A DNA stretch of 64,000 nt from Cephalopachus bancanus (GCA_027257055.1 JAPVLO010000991.1:186001-250000), one strand, 5' to 3'. Positions 45,797-58,374 are shown, counted from the stretch's first letter. Notes: generated from the letters alone by a model not told the origin. Numbers and translations are program-made.

Positions 45797-46092
45797 GGCC
45801 AGGATCGATGGCTCAGTCTGTAATCCCAGCACTTTGGGAGGCCGAGGCGAGTGGACTGCCTGAGCCCATGGGTTCGAGACCAGCCTGGGCAACTTGGTAA
45901 AACCTCATCTCTACAATAAATCAAAAATTAGCCGAGCGTGGTAGTGCACGCCTGAAGTTCCCGCTACTTAGAATGCTGAGGCGGAAGAATTCCTGGAGCC
46001 CAACAAGCCGACGCTAGGGTGACCGTGAGCATACCACTGCACTCCAAGCCTGGGGAACAGAGACTCCAACTCAAAAAAAGAAAAAAAAAAAT
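45797..46092 (+). mobile_element. Alu, full-length
   Basis: 'GGCCAGGATCGATGGCTCAG' to an A-rich tail. Part of a head-to-tail Alu cluster. Confidence 0.93.
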
Positions 46093-46096
46093 CAGT

Positions 46097-46394
46097 CCGG
46101 GCACAGTGGCTCAAGCCTGTAATCCCAGCACTTTGGGAGGCCAAGGCAAAAGGATTGCCTGAGCCCAGGGATTCAAGACCAAACTGGGCAACTTGGCAAG
46201 ACCTCATCTCTACAATAAATCAAAAACTAGCTGGGAATGGTGGTGTGCACCTGCAGTTCCAGCTACTTGGAAGGGTGAGGTGGAAGAATCTCCTGAGCTC
46301 AGCAGGTCAAGGCTGCAGTGGCCAAGAGGGTGCCACTGCACTCCAGCCTGGGTGACAGTGAGACTACTACTCAAAAAAAAAAAAAAAAAAAAAG
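46097..46394 (+). mobile_element. Alu, full-length
   Basis: 'CCGGGCACAGTGGCTCAAGC' to a run of about 20 A. It starts within a few bases of the previous Alu's tail. Confidence 0.94.
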
Positions 46395-46884
46395 TCAAAA
46401 CCTCTTGCAATCTTACTAAGAATCAATTAGTATTTTAAGAAATCCTTGTTGTTTTAACACAGAGGGCCAAATTTTTAAGTTCTGTGTCAGTGTGTTTTAA
46501 CATCAAAGCTCATTCTTTAGAAAAATCCATAAACAATTTCCTTCCAATTATATCCAACCTGATTACATATAAAATTCTTTTAATATAATTCATCATTCAA
46601 AGATCTTCTACAACTTGTTTAAAACTTCAGTTCTGCTATATACCTCCTCTTTAATAACCAGTCATTTTACTCTAGAACAAAGATTTAACACACAAGATTC
46701 TTCCTGAGACATAACTATACATCTTCACATTCATAATTTCTTCATATCTTTCTTACTGATTCCTTTCTGTCTTATTTCTACTTTCTAAATTTATATTTAA
46801 CTTTCCTGTAAACAACCTCTAAATTAGACAAAAATATTATTTTTCTCAATAAAGAACATATTTTATGCCTTTCTTCTTCTTCTT
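46395..46884. other. Interval without recognised content
   Basis: AT-rich; no retroviral or other motif recognised. Confidence 0.5.
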
Positions 46885-47173
46885 CTTATTTTTTTTGAGT
46901 TGGAGTCTCACTCTGTCACCCAGACTGGAGTGCAGTGGCCGCTCCCGGCCACCGCAGCCTCGACCTGCAGGGCTCCGGCGATCCTTCCACCTCAGCCTTC
47001 CAAGTAGCCGGAATTACAGACACACGCCACCAGGCCCAGCTGATTTTTTGATTTATTGTAGAGATGAGGTCTCGCCAAGTTGCCCAGGTGGGTCTCAAAC
47101 CTACGGGCTCAGGCAATCCACTCACCTCAGCCTCCCAAGGCACGGGATTACAGGCTGAGCCACCGAGCCCAGC
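46885..47173 (-). mobile_element. Alu, full-length
   Basis: 'TTTTTTTTGAGTTGGAGTC' to 'GAGCCACCGAGCCCAGC'. 'TCTTATTTTTT'-like words flank it on both sides. Confidence 0.94.
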
Positions 47174-47252
47174 TCTTATTTTTTATTATTAAGTACATCT
47201 TACTGTTGGCACACATTATATAGAGAATTATTTATTCGAATTTTTAATTCTT

Positions 47253-47540
47253 TTTTTTTTTTTTTGAGTTGGAGTCTCACTCTGTCGCCCAGACTGGAGT
47301 GCAGTGGCCGCTCCCGGCCACCGCAGACTCGACCTGCAGGGCTCCGGCGATCCTTCCACCTCAGCCTTCCAAGCAGCCGGAATTACAGGCATGCGCTACC
47401 ACACCCGGCTGATTTTTTGATTTATTGTAGAGGTGAGGTCTCACTGCCCAGGCGGGTCTCGAACCCGCGGGCTCAGGCAATCCACTCACCTCAGCCTCCC
47501 AAAGGCGCGGGATTACAGACTGAGCCACCGAGCCCGGCTA
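47253..47540 (-). mobile_element. Young Alu with 15-bp target-site duplication
   Basis: T-run, both arms, end 'GAGCCCGGCTA'. 'GAATTTTTAATTCTT' is at 47238-47252 and 47541-47555. Lacks the 'AACTTGG' segment and has the 'AAAGGCGCGGGATTAC' change. Confidence 0.97.
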
Positions 47541-47555
47541 GAATTTTTAATTCTT

Positions 47556-48500
47556 AATACCCTTAAATTTTATTAAAAACATAGGAAGCACAAAATCCTG
47601 AACTGCCTATCACAAGGCAGTACTATATAAATAAGAATCATTTTATAATTGCTAAAATGTCTCCCTACAATAAAATTTTATGTGTATTTATAGACCCAAA
47701 CATATTTAGAATATTAAATTTAAGAAGCCATAGACAGATATATTTATGTTCAGCAATTTCAGATTTGTAGTCTCACCTGAAAATGACCCTCATATATAAT
47801 GAGTATTCATTATTTGGTGTAAAATTTCAAATTACATAAAGACGTATTTGTAGATATTTACCCTTATCTAATTTATTTTTAGAAGTTTACTGAGAATACT
47901 TAAGAGGACATACTATTATCTGTGAATTACTTTATATAACAGCATGTCAGGCAAGTATCATAAAAGTTAAGAACTTTTCAAAAGACACAGCCATTCCCAT
48001 CAAACCAGCATTTTTAGAATAGTCCTTTTCACCAAAATATTATGAAATCACATCAACTTGAAAGGCATTTTTTTCTTAACTTTTGAGTACTCATTTCTTA
48101 CATAAGGCAATATGATACCATGGACAACTATAGCCAGACCTGTACATAACACCAGATACAAAAAAATGGTCTTGTAGTTTTAATTTTTAGTTAAACACTT
48201 AGCCACGGGTCTGATAAAACTCACTAGTTAAAAGGAAAGTTAGATTCAAACTGCATCTCTGTCAAACAGGTTTTAGTTAAAATCTGTCTCACATAGCTGA
48301 AGCCCTTACCAAACTTTAGAGAGAACAGAGTAACCAAGTACAGAGGTGCAGCGGCAGGAAGTGGGGGGGGGTGGTAACTGGAAGGAGTTTAGCTTGTCAA
48401 CTGGAAAACCTATGAGTTTCTTTCCCACATCAAATGTTACCCAGCATTCCTAGAAGGTTGAAGACATCCCCCACCCCATCATTTCTAGTCACTTTGGGCA
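47556..48500. other. Interval without recognised content
   Basis: Between the ERV gag remnant and the Alu cluster; nothing recognisable apart from a short G-run near 48363. Confidence 0.5.
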
Positions 48501-48599
48501 AAATATAGTGCCTGGTGGGTTGACTGCTTGGGAACAGCTTCTTCCACTAGCTGGAGGTTGGCTAGGACACTCCCATTGCCAATGGCCCTCTTATTTACA

Positions 48600-49100
48600 A
48601 TATGACCTTTCATTTGGCCCCAAGGGTCAACTGCTCTTTTGGCCAGGCAGTGGAGGCCCCGGTGGTCTTATGCATGCCCATTTGCTTTTTTCTAACACAT
48701 TTCTTCTTGTGGTTTGGCTGGTCATGGTCAAGAGCCAAGGTGAGCAGTGTAACTTTTTGTCTAATGTTGCCTTGATTTTGCCCTTTCTGAACTTGATCAT
48801 GGTTGCCAAATACCTCAAAGGAAATCTCGACCGATTGAGAAACTGATATCCTCAACCCCCTCAATTTTTTCTGTAGGTTTTCCTTTATATCAGGGACATT
48901 TTGACTGATGAACCTCAGATTAACTAGTCTCCTGTTACCTGGATGCTGAGAGTCAGCATATTGCCTGTAAGCTTCAAAAAAACCTCTCAAGAAAGGCAAA
49001 GAGATTTTCTTTTGGCCCCTGTTGTACCTGCCAACTTGTGCCATTCGAGTCCTGCTACAATTAACATTCCCATTTTGTGCAGACATTTATCTGAGATGGA
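48600..49100 (-). pseudogene. gag: Retroviral gag remnant (capsid C-terminal region)
   Basis: A 158-codon minus-strand frame (48610-49086) resembles the gamma-retroviral capsid C-terminal domain: 'FEAYRQYADS' followed by 'FISQNVPDIKENLQKK', and later 'WPKEQLTLGAK' as near the gag end. It lies downstream of the 5' LTR in provirus order. The nucleocapsid zinc knuckle is not intact, and gag 5' sequence up to the LTR is not open. Confidence 0.75.
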
Positions 49101-49799
49101 AAAAATAAGGCCTTGTACTAGGGGGTTGTTTGGGGCCTATAGTGTGGTTCTCGTGAGGATTCCTTCCCAGAGAATCAACAGAGGCCTGATATCCCCTAGT
49201 CACCTGGAAGTACCCGAGGCTGGGGGGAGCAATATCGTCTGAGGATGCTCACTTAAATAATTTTCTAATTAGGCTACTACTGTGACCAACAGTTTTTAAT
49301 CTCCTCTTAAGCCAAGTATTGCTACACAGATCAGGAAACAAACAGACCAACCGAAACCAGGCCAGACTCTAATGTATTACAGTCGAACAGAAACCAGGAC
49401 CAGACTGGCACCAAATAAAATTAAGTATCTTATCGGTTAGAGTCTTTTTTTTTCTTTATTGGCACGAACGATCCACCAAAAGGGTGGGATGCAAACTCAC
49501 AATCTTAGAAAAATGGTAGGCCTCAAACTTACAGTCCTACACCACAAGGATAAACCTGCAATTCACAATCCTAGAAGAGGATAGGCAATTTAATATGCAG
49601 GCGCATATAAACAAGATTACTCACCTGCAGCAGTTTTCCACAAAAGAAGTATCACCAAAAGGTCTGAAGTGCCACGTCGGGGAAGCAGGGACTTCGGTCC
49701 AACCTCAAGAAAAAAGTCTAGGTAGCCACAGCACCTCAGGCTGGCTAGTCCTATCTCCATCGCCAGAATTGTTAGTGGAGCAATCAATGGGACGGGTTC
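49101..49799 (-). other. ERV leader and gag 5' region, decayed
   Basis: Between the gag remnant and the 5' LTR. I could not identify a tRNA primer-binding site next to the LTR end. Confidence 0.5.
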
Positions 49800-50199
49800 G
49801 CTGCTCAACGCCCATAGAAGCCAATAACCATGGCAACGGCTTTTGAAAATAAGACGTTATCACTGGTAAGAAGCCAGGAAGAAACACTCATATCTGCCCG
49901 AGGATGCGTTGGGTTTTATAAGCACAAGGTAATAAAGCATGGCCTGATTGGATCTTGCAATAAGGCTATGCCAGGAGGCATGATCTGATTGGATCCGGCC
50001 ATAGGGTGACACCAGGGCTCAATCTGATTGGATGCTAAATCCTGCCACGTGGTGTCCGCTTCATAATTCAGTCCCCATTCCTAGGTCCTAACACTTAGGT
50101 TCCACCTGAGGTTGCGTCCTCGGTTCATCTGGGCATGCTCCATGACATACAACTTTGGGGAACATGGCAACTGAAAAATAAATCTCAACTTTGTTACAT
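49800..50199 (-). mobile_element. 5' LTR of the class I endogenous retrovirus
   Basis: On the minus strand it begins 'TGTAACAAAGTTGAG' and ends '...GGGCGTTGAGCA', the TG...CA form. It aligns with 36956-37360 throughout. It includes a TATA box and repeated 'ATCCAATCAGAT'-like words. The LTR pair has the same orientation, enclosing about 12.4 kb. Confidence 0.87.
49913..49920 (-). promoter_or_regulatory. TATA box of the 5' LTR
   Basis: Minus-strand 'TATAAAAC' about two thirds into the LTR, conserved in the other LTR. Presumed core promoter. Confidence 0.55.
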
Positions 50200-51298
50200 A
50201 TCAGCTGAAATAGATTGCTCTTGTGCAGTTACAACAGGACACAAAATACAAATGTACATCCTGTAGTACTATTATTTAAACAGTATGGTTTGGGCTAAAA
50301 CTGCGGTGAAGAAACTCAATGGAAGAATTTAGAAACAACGCTAACTGTACCCACTAGTGCTCATCCCAATGCTCTTAGCAACTTTAAGCTTGAATTGAAT
50401 ATAAATAAATATATATTTCTTTTGGCGTGGGGTAACCAAGTAATATTCTCACAATTAAACACACATAACAGTGAATGCTTCATCTTTAATATAAAAAATA
50501 AACCAACACCTAGGCCACTGACATTGCAACTTAATATCGGTATTATTGATGTATTTCAAAAATATTTGTCACAAAAATACTTTTGAAAGATATCCACCAG
50601 ATATATATGTACAGAACATTGTCTAAAAATGAAATGTGGTAGGGAAGCAATATTTACTGAGGCACTAAATTTCTCACCATAAATTATTTTAGCAATTATG
50701 TAAGAAAATACTATAGCCTTACAAAGCAATACAAGTTCTCCATTGTTATACGACATTACCAAATCTACAATCCTTTACAAGCCCCAGGGTTCATACCTCT
50801 TAAAAGGTGACAGAAAAAAAATTTCTAAACATTTTTTAAGGTGATAAAAGTACCTCCTATTAATGTTACCAAATAATGTAGAAGTGGTAGTAGTAGCAGT
50901 AGTGGCTGTAAGAGTGGCAACAGCCAATATTAACAGAAACAATGATAGTGATAGTAATCTAAATATAAGCAATGTACATGGGACTGCCATGTTGGTATTT
51001 TCCTTTGACCCTTGTGCCAAAATAAATGTAAATTGTCTGGAATTCTGCCTACTTGCTAAATTTAATCCCTCCCTTAATTTGTTTTTCATAAAAAAAAAAA
51101 AAAAATCCCCAGATACTAGTACTTCAGAAGGAAGCCAAGGCAACACTGAATGAGCAGAAACCAAAAGCTTCCTGAACTTTGCTCAGCATACAAGTGCCCT
51201 TGTAAGATTAAGTTAGTAACATTTCTGCATACCACCAAGTATTCAGAAAAGTACATAAAGTCTTTGTAAATAAGACTTAACATAAAAAGAAAAATAGG
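50200..51298. other. Mostly unrecognised; MIR-like stretch near 50850-50995
   Basis: 'GTAGTAGTAGCAGTAGTGGC' followed by 'AACAATGATAGTGATAGTAA' resembles the complement of a MIR 3' end. The rest shows nothing I can name. Confidence 0.45.
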
Positions 51299-51590
51299 CA
51301 GGGCTCGGTGGCTCAGCCTGTAATTCCAGCACTTTGGGAGGCTGAGGAGAGTGGATTGCCTGAGCCTACGGGTTCAAGACCCGCCCGGGCAACTTGGCGA
51401 GCCCTCGTCTCTACAATAAATTAAAAAAAAAAAATTAACAGGGCCTGGTAACACACGCCTGTAGTTCCAGCTACTTGAACGGCTGAGGCGGAAGGATAAC
51501 CGGAGCCCAGCAGATCAACGCTGGGATGGCGTGAGCCTGCCACTGCATTCCGGCCTGGGCGATGGAGTGAGACTCCAACTCAAAAAAATA
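51299..51590 (+). mobile_element. Alu, full-length
   Basis: 'GCAGGGCTCGGTGGCTCAGC' to 'GACTCCAACTCAAAAAAA', then (TA)n. Confidence 0.93.
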
Positions 51591-51815
51591 TATATATACA
51601 ACTTCTAGAAACGAACCTACTATGTAATGTGCAGACAGTCCTGAAGAAAGCAGCATAATTTGCCTGAGTTAAAAATGGCTGGGTTGCATACCTGGTCAAG
51701 TATTCCTATCAGGGAATAAGTTTAGTAATGAAATCTCTCGAAGATGTTTATGTCCCACAAGTCCGTACATTTTCATTCTACAATTAGAAACTGATGTTGT
51801 ATTACAGGAAACTTA

Positions 51816-52086
51816 CAAACTCACTCTGTCACCCAGACTGGAGTGCAATGGCACACTCCCAGCCACCGCAGCCTCGACCTGCTGGGCTGCGGCGATCCTT
51901 CTGCCTCAGCCTTCCAAGTAGCTGGAACTACAGGCTCGCTACCATGTCCGACTAAATTTTGATTTACTGTAGAGATGAGGTCTCGCCAAATTGCCCAGGT
52001 GGGTCTCGAACCCACAGGCTCAGGCAATCCACTCACCTCTGTCTCCAAAAGTGCTGGAATTACAGGCTGAGCCAGTGAGCCTGGCC
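51816..52086 (-). mobile_element. Tailless Alu lacking its 3' end
   Basis: Begins directly with 'CTCACTCTGTCACCCAGACT', without the T-run and 'GAGTTGGAGT' that mark the 3' end of other copies. The rest is normal to 'GAGCCTGGCC'. No target-site duplication was seen. Confidence 0.88.
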
Positions 52087-52224
52087 AGCCTAATTTTTAA
52101 GTGCACAATATTGCAACTGCTAACAATGGGCACAATGTCATGCAGATCTCGAGAACATTTTCATCTTGCTTAAATTAAACTTTATACCCACTGAACAAAA
52201 ACTCCCCATTTCTCTCCTAATGCA

Positions 52225-52400
52225 CCCACCCCCAACAAAGCATACACACACTACACAGGGTACATAAATAAATTTTGGAGGTGATAGACTTGTCATCTTG
52301 ATTGTGTGAATGTTATCATGGGTGTATGCATATGTGAAACTTTTCATGTGCAGTTTTTGTTGTATGTCAAGTGTACCTCAAAATATAGCTTTTAAAAAAG
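52225..52400 (+). mobile_element. L1M 3' UTR fragment
   Basis: 'CATCTTGATTGTGTGAATG', 'GGGTGTATGCATATGTGAA' and 'TTGTATGTCAAGTGTACCTC' match the end of L1M 3' UTRs in sense. Confidence 0.75.
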
Positions 52401-53063
52401 ATATTTTAAAACTCCCAGAATTTAGCTCTGAATACAAATCAATTCTATCTTAAAAACTTAAAGGAACTTAGGAAAATGATGTTACTATAAACCATTGAAT
52501 ATAAAGTATCTGTGTCAGTTCAAGAAATAGAAAAAATAATTAAAGCAGATAAATTGCCTCTTTCTATCCAAATAGGACTGTCAGAGGTTACAGTGATTAC
52601 TAAATTGTAGTAGTGGCTTAACAATTCATACCAATGTGACTTGTATAGGGCTGAGAGAACCTGTAATGAACAAATATTTAACAAATACTCTTTAAATATA
52701 TATATTCATGTGTTATCACAAAAACAAGTATGTACCACCTGGATTAAAGGGTTGAATTTTAACATACAAACACAATATGTAATTTAAAATGTGAATCAAT
52801 AGCCATAGATTTATGATTCTGTATTAATAACAGAAAGCATGTACCATGATCCCACTACAGAAAAACCATGTGCATCCAACATATATTTTAATTCCTTTTA
52901 TACTGATAGTAAATTTTCATTCAAATATGTTAAAGCATTTTGAATGCTAACATACTATAATGTTAATATACTAATTCAAATATGTTAAAAGGTTGTGAAT
53001 GTTAATATACCGTGAGTTCACATCAGTTAAAGAAGTTATATAGAATCTAGAAAGTTTGTGCAT
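52401..53063. other. Interval without recognised content
   Basis: AT-rich. A local imperfect repeat 'TTCAAATATGTTAAA' occurs at 52919 and 52976. Confidence 0.5.
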
Positions 53064-53725
53064 ACAGGTGTGCCTCATTTTGTTGTGGTTTGCTTTATTG
53101 CACTTTGCAGATACTGAGCTTTTTTTACTAATTAAAGGTTTGTGGCAACCCTGTGTCAAGCAAGTCTACCAGTACAATTTTTCCAACAGCATGAGCTCAC
53201 TTCATGTCTGTTACATTTTGGTAAATCTCACAATATTTCAAATGTTTTCATTATTATATTTCTCAAGGTTTTCTGTGATTGATAACCTTTGATATTACTA
53301 CTGGAATTGTTTTGGGGCAGCACAAACCCAGCACGTATAAGAGAGCAAACCTAACTGATAAATGTTGTATGTGTCCAGACTGTTCCACCAACCAGCCATT
53401 GCCCCTTCTTGCTTCCTATCCTCAGACTTCCCTATTCCTTGAGACACAAAACTATTGAAATTAGCACAGTTAATAACCCTAGAGTGGTCCTGAAATGTTC
53501 AAATGAAAATAAGAGCCACAGCACTCTCACTTTAAATCAAAAGCTATAAATAATTAAGCTTAGTGAGGAAGACACGCCAACATGTCTTAGTGAGATAAGC
53601 CAACAGCTAGCCCACTTGTGCCACAGTGAGATGAGTCATGAATGCAATGAAAAAGTTCTTGAAAAAAAATTAAAAGCGCTACTCCAGTGAATGCATAAAT
53701 GATAAGATAGCAAGAGAAATATTTT
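53064..53725 (+). mobile_element. Tigger1-like DNA transposon, 5' part with start of transposase
   Basis: Starts 'CAGGTGTGCCTCATTTTGTT' (Tigger terminal repeat), then 'GGTTTGTGGCAACCCTGTG' and 'CCCTATTCCTTGAGACACA'. The pogo-type DNA-binding start of the transposase follows ('CTCACTTTAAATCAAAAGCT', 'AAGCTTAGTGAGGAAG'). Frames are broken, and the 3' two thirds are absent. Confidence 0.9.
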
Positions 53726-53879
53726 GAATATGTATGCAATGGAATAAATTAATCATTAAGACAAGAATTTAACATTTTCATTAAAAATCATTAGAACATG
53801 ATTTCATTAAAGCTCCACTTGGAATAGAATACTAGTAAGTCATTTAGCCTTTAAACACCCCCAAATTTCCCACCTTTTA

Positions 53880-54045
53880 AGAAGGTAAGGATTAAACTTC
53901 ATCTTAGCAACACATGTAAAATTAATCATCATCATAGTTTCTGTCATATGAGTAGATGTTAGTAGTAATAAGCATCGTTTGGTAAATGATTACACATCTA
54001 AGAGGTATAGTACCTGTGGAACCTGAAAAGCAACATAATAGTACA
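53880..54045. repeat. MIR-like unit P5 (diverged)
   Basis: 'AAACTTCATCTTAGCAACAC' and later 'GTGGAACCTGAAAAGCAAC' line up with parts of unit P3 ('CTGGAACCTGAAAGAAAC'). The inverted layout is eroded here. Confidence 0.4.
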
Positions 54046-54436
54046 AGGAATTTTATTATCACAAAATTCTACTCCTTATATGTAAAACCCATTTTCACTG
54101 CATTCTAAGCCAGATAATAATTGATGATATAAGCGTTTATTTAAATTTAATTCATGAAACTGTAAGTGTAATAATAATCTAACTAGAATGGACTCATATG
54201 TAAGAACTCATAAAGAACTCAGGTTTGAACAATGAGTTATACCCTTCCACCATAATGTTAGCGAAGGAAATGGGGATAAGAACATTATCAACATAAAAAA
54301 AGAAAAAAAAGGTGCCAAAAAAGCTCTTATCTTTTACAAATACTCATGAAGAACATATGGCTTTCTAAAAAAAAAAAGACAAACAAAAAACAAATGTATG
54401 GCATGACGATGAGTAGATAAGCAGTATCTACATTGG

Positions 54437-54744
54437 TTTTTTTTTTTTTTTTTTTTTTTGAGTTGGAGTCTCATTCTTCTTGCCCAGGCTAGAGTGCAGT
54501 GGCACGCTCATGGTCACCACAGCCTCCACCTGCTGGGCTTAGGCAATTCTTCCACTTCAACCTTCCAAATAGCTGGAACTACAGACACACGCAACAATGC
54601 CCAGCTAGTTTTTTTTGTGATTTATTGTAGAGACGAGGTCTCACCAAGTTGCCCAGGCTAGTCTTGAACCCCCGGGTTCAGGCAATCCTCTCGCCTTGGC
54701 CTCCCAAACTGCTGGGATTACAGGCTGAGCCACCGCACCCGGCC
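54437..54744 (-). mobile_element. Alu with target-site duplication
   Basis: About 22 T, then both arms, end 'GCACCCGGCC'. 'CAGTATCTAC' is at 54422 and again at 54745. Confidence 0.94.
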
Positions 54745-55494
54745 CAGTATCTACTTTCTAAGGATTTTGACTTTGCCCAAATTCTCCCAAATTCTCTCAA
54801 AGCACACTGAAAACGCAGATGTTACATTCAGGGAATTTTATGAAGTAATGTTATTTTTGACATCTAAATATCAATGAGTTACATTATTCAAGAAATCCTT
54901 AGGTGTAGTAGAGAGAACATTTGCCACGCAAGATCCTCAATGGTATTGTCAAAAGTCAAACATTTAACATACAGGGTTATTGCCCAAATAACTCACAGCG
55001 ACTTTGCTAGAAAAGAGTGCAAACTGTTGTGATATGTGGGTAAACATGTATGTAATGGAACATTTTCATATCCTCAGTTTATATCACTAATTCGTACTTT
55101 AAGCACAGAGCTGTATTTTAAAACAAAAAGTGCTTTTCATCTAAAAGGGTGAAAATTTTTCATGTTCATGAACTGACTATATAACACAAAAGTCAGAGTC
55201 TGATGATATAACTTACCAAATGACATGCACAAGACACACACTCATTGAAATGTACAGGTTAGTTTCTGTCATGGGGAGAGAGTATATGTTTGTTTAAACA
55301 AAGAAAATAGATCTCAATATTAAATTACCAGGGAGTTCACATTAATAGGAATGCAAAAGTGGTATCTGTGTATATCTTACATTAACCAGTTATTGTGAGA
55401 GAAAAAGTATATGTATCATTTTTTTAAAATGAAAAAAGAAAATAATTCATTATCTCTGCTATTTGAAACAAGTCACTTTACTCTGTTTTCTATC
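54745..55494. other. Interval without recognised content
   Basis: Nothing recognisable. Confidence 0.5.
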
Positions 55495-55780
55495 TTAATG
55501 ATAATAACAATAGTTTTAATAATAATAAAGCTCATAATTATTAAACAATAACACTGATTACAAACACTGACTTAACGATCACTGACCAGTTTCCTTAGAT
55601 CAAATTCCAGTAGTGCTCAAATTCACTCACATTTCTCATCATATAAAAATATTAATTTTCTCTCCCAGAACTGTTGTTAGAAATGACTGAGAAATATGTG
55701 TTAAATATACTTTAACCAAAATAGTGGCAAGAACATAAGTGAGCCCATTATCATAATATTAATTTCCAGCATAGTAAAGA
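55495..55780. repeat. MIR-like inverted unit P4
   Basis: 'AATAATAATAAAGCTCATAA' begins a complement-MIR half. 'GTTGTTAGAAATGACTGAG' and 'AGTGGCAAGAACATAAGTGA' form a sense-MIR half. The centre 'TCATATAAAAATATTAATTTT' corresponds to the centre of P2. Confidence 0.5.
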
Positions 55781-56871
55781 TGACTGTAGTAACTACATAG
55801 ATTTCCTAATTAAGAAATTCTTCACATACACACACAAAAAATCCCTGCATGTTATACTGAGGACTAACCACACTACCTGACTGCCTCTGTCTTTCATGGT
55901 CAGGTTTCCATGGTATCCCGGTCCTAAGGTGGGAGACAAGACCCAATTGCATTAATCAGAAGCACACTTGACCCAGGTGATAGAAACTGAATGTTGCTTC
56001 TTTTACAACTTTAAACTCACCTCCAAATGCAGGACTAACATAGTGAAAGCTGGCAAGAGGGATTTCAGTAAAATAAATGCTTTGGCAATAGCTGGAATCA
56101 AAGTTTGTAATCTGCATAGAACACAATCATCCCAACAATACCGCAATAATTAAAGAGACACTGTACTCAAAAGAATAAATTGATTTTAAATATGCATAAT
56201 CAAAATCTTAGATTGAAAAAAACCAAAAGGTGTCAATTCAATTGAAACCATTCACCTCTGCTCTCTCCTCAATGTCTTCCTTTTGTTTCCAAGGCTTCCA
56301 TTGTATAAAAATGAATTCAGATCAACTTCAGCATGGATTTATAAGAAGTATTCTGGAGGGTAAAAAAATTAATGCTAATAAGCAGAATTTATTTAATTAT
56401 GTACAGAAAACTGAAATATGAACCACTACACCATAAAATTAAAATTGAACACTAGTCTATATTTCTTGGCACATGAAAAATGTATCTACATATTAAGCAC
56501 TGGGCATGTACCACTGGTTAAAAGTGAGATGTGAAGGACTATGTTTGTTGCAGATCATTAAATCTTACATTAAAGCCACCTACTCATTGTGCTAGATTTA
56601 TTTAATTAAAGTAATTAAGTTTCAGTAGCTCAATGTATTTTTAAGATGTCTACTTGTGTGATACAATCAGATTATTTAGCAATTACAATTTCCATGAACA
56701 CCATCCTGTTAAAAGTATTAAGTTTCAGTGTATTGTGTTACTAATAAGCATAATAGTAGTAGTAGAGGTATTACAGCAAGAGCAGTAAGTAGTAATAATT
56801 CCTTAGTTATTACTTGCCTGACAGAAAATATACTAGATTAATTAAAAGAGTGTGTTTACAATTAGTCATTG
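55781..56871. other. Mostly unrecognised; MIR-like piece near 56735-56830
   Basis: 'AATAAGCATAATAGTAGTAG' and 'GTAGTAATAATTCC' resemble MIR ends. Nothing else recognised. Confidence 0.45.
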
Positions 56872-57164
56872 AAGCTGGGCATGATGGCTCACGTCTATAG
56901 TCCCAGCACTTGGGGAGGCCAAGGTGAGAGGATCACCTGAGCCCATGGGTTCAAGACCAGCCTGGGCAACTTGGTGAGACCTCATCTCTACAATAAATCA
57001 AAAAACTAGCCGGGAGTGGTGGCACATGCCTATAGTTCCAACTACTTGAAAGGCTGAGGAGGAAGGATCACCTGGATCCAGCAGGTCGAGGCTGCAGTGG
57101 CCATGAGCGTGCCACTGCACTCCAGCATGGGCGACAGAGACAGACTTCAACTCAAAAAAAAAAA
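56872..57164 (+). mobile_element. Alu with perfect 12-bp target-site duplication
   Basis: 'AAGCTGGGCATGATGGCTCA' to an A tail. 'AATTAGTCATTG' is at 56860-56871 and 57165-57176. Confidence 0.95.
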
Positions 57165-57176
57165 AATTAGTCATTG

Positions 57177-57447
57177 GGAGGTGTGGTGGCCTATACCTGT
57201 AATCCTAGCACTTTGGGAGGCCAAGGCAGGAGGATTGCTTGAGTCCAAGACAACATAATGAGACCATGTCGCTACAAAAAACAAAATTACCTGGGCCTGG
57301 TGAAATATGCCTGTTTGTCCCAGTTACTTGGGAGGCTGAGAAGAGCCCAGGTGTTTGAGGCTTCAGTGAGCTTTGATTGTGCCACTAGCCTCTAGTCAAG
57401 GCAACAGAGTAAGATCTCAACTCAGCTCCCCCCCCCAAAAAAAAAAT
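57177..57447 (+). mobile_element. Old Alu, diverged
   Basis: 'GGAGGTGTGGTGGCCTATAC' to a C-run and A tail. Immediately follows the younger Alu and precedes a Tigger terminus. Confidence 0.88.
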
Positions 57448-57939
57448 TACAGTCATGTATTCCATGTTTCGGTCAACGACAGACTGCATAGATGACAGTG
57501 GTCCCAAAAACTTATAATAGAACTGAGAAATTTCTATCACCTAGTGATGTTATTGCTGTCCTAGCATTGTAGCAAATTACTCATGTGTTTGTTGAGATGA
57601 TGGTAAAAGCAAACTTACTGCAATGCCATTCATATAACAGTATAGCACATATGATTACACACGGTACATAGTATCTGACAATAAATGACTGTTACTGGCT
57701 TGTGTTTTTATATACTATACTTTATCAAAGTTGACTATAAAAAAGCCTTAGGCAGGTCCCTTAGGAGGTACTCTAGAAGAAAGCATTATTATCATAGTTG
57801 ATGACAGCTCCATGTGTGTTATTGCCCCTGAAGACCTTCCAGTGGGACAAGATATGAAGGCAGAGACAGTGATATTGATGATCTTGACCTTGACCCTGAT
57901 CCTGACCCTGTGTAGTCCTAGGCTGATGTGTGTGTTTGT

Positions 57940-58105
57940 CTTTTTTTTTTTTGGAGTCGGGGTCTCACTGTTTCTCAGGCTGTAGTGCAGTGGTGCAATC
58001 ATGACTGCAGCCTTGAACTCTTGGGCTCAAGTAACCCTACTGCCTCAGCCTCTTTGGTAGCTGGAACTATAGACACATGTCATCACATAGGGCTAATTTT
58101 ATTTA
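57940..58105 (-). mobile_element. Partial old Alu inside the Tigger element
   Basis: T-run, 'GGAGTCGGGGTCTCACTG' to 'ACATAGGGCTAATTTTATTT'. Only one arm is present. Confidence 0.85.
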
Positions 58106-58374
58106 TTTACTTTTTTGTTTACTTATTTCTGGCTCAGTTTCCCAAAGCTAGCTTTCATTTTTAACAAAATATTTTCAAAAGTAAACAAATAAAATAAATT
58201 GAGAATAGAAAGAAGCTTATAGAATAAGGATATAAAAAACATAGTTTTGTTCAGCTATACAATGTTTTAAGCTTAGTGCTATTGCAAAATGTAAAAAAGT
58301 TTAAAAAATTAAAATTTTATAAAGTAAGAAAGTTATAGTAAGTTAAAGTTCATTTATTATTGAAGAAAAAATAA

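Noticed and set aside
48508..48846. 112-codon plus-strand frame opposite gag
   Set aside because: It is the antisense shadow of the better supported gag remnant on the minus strand.
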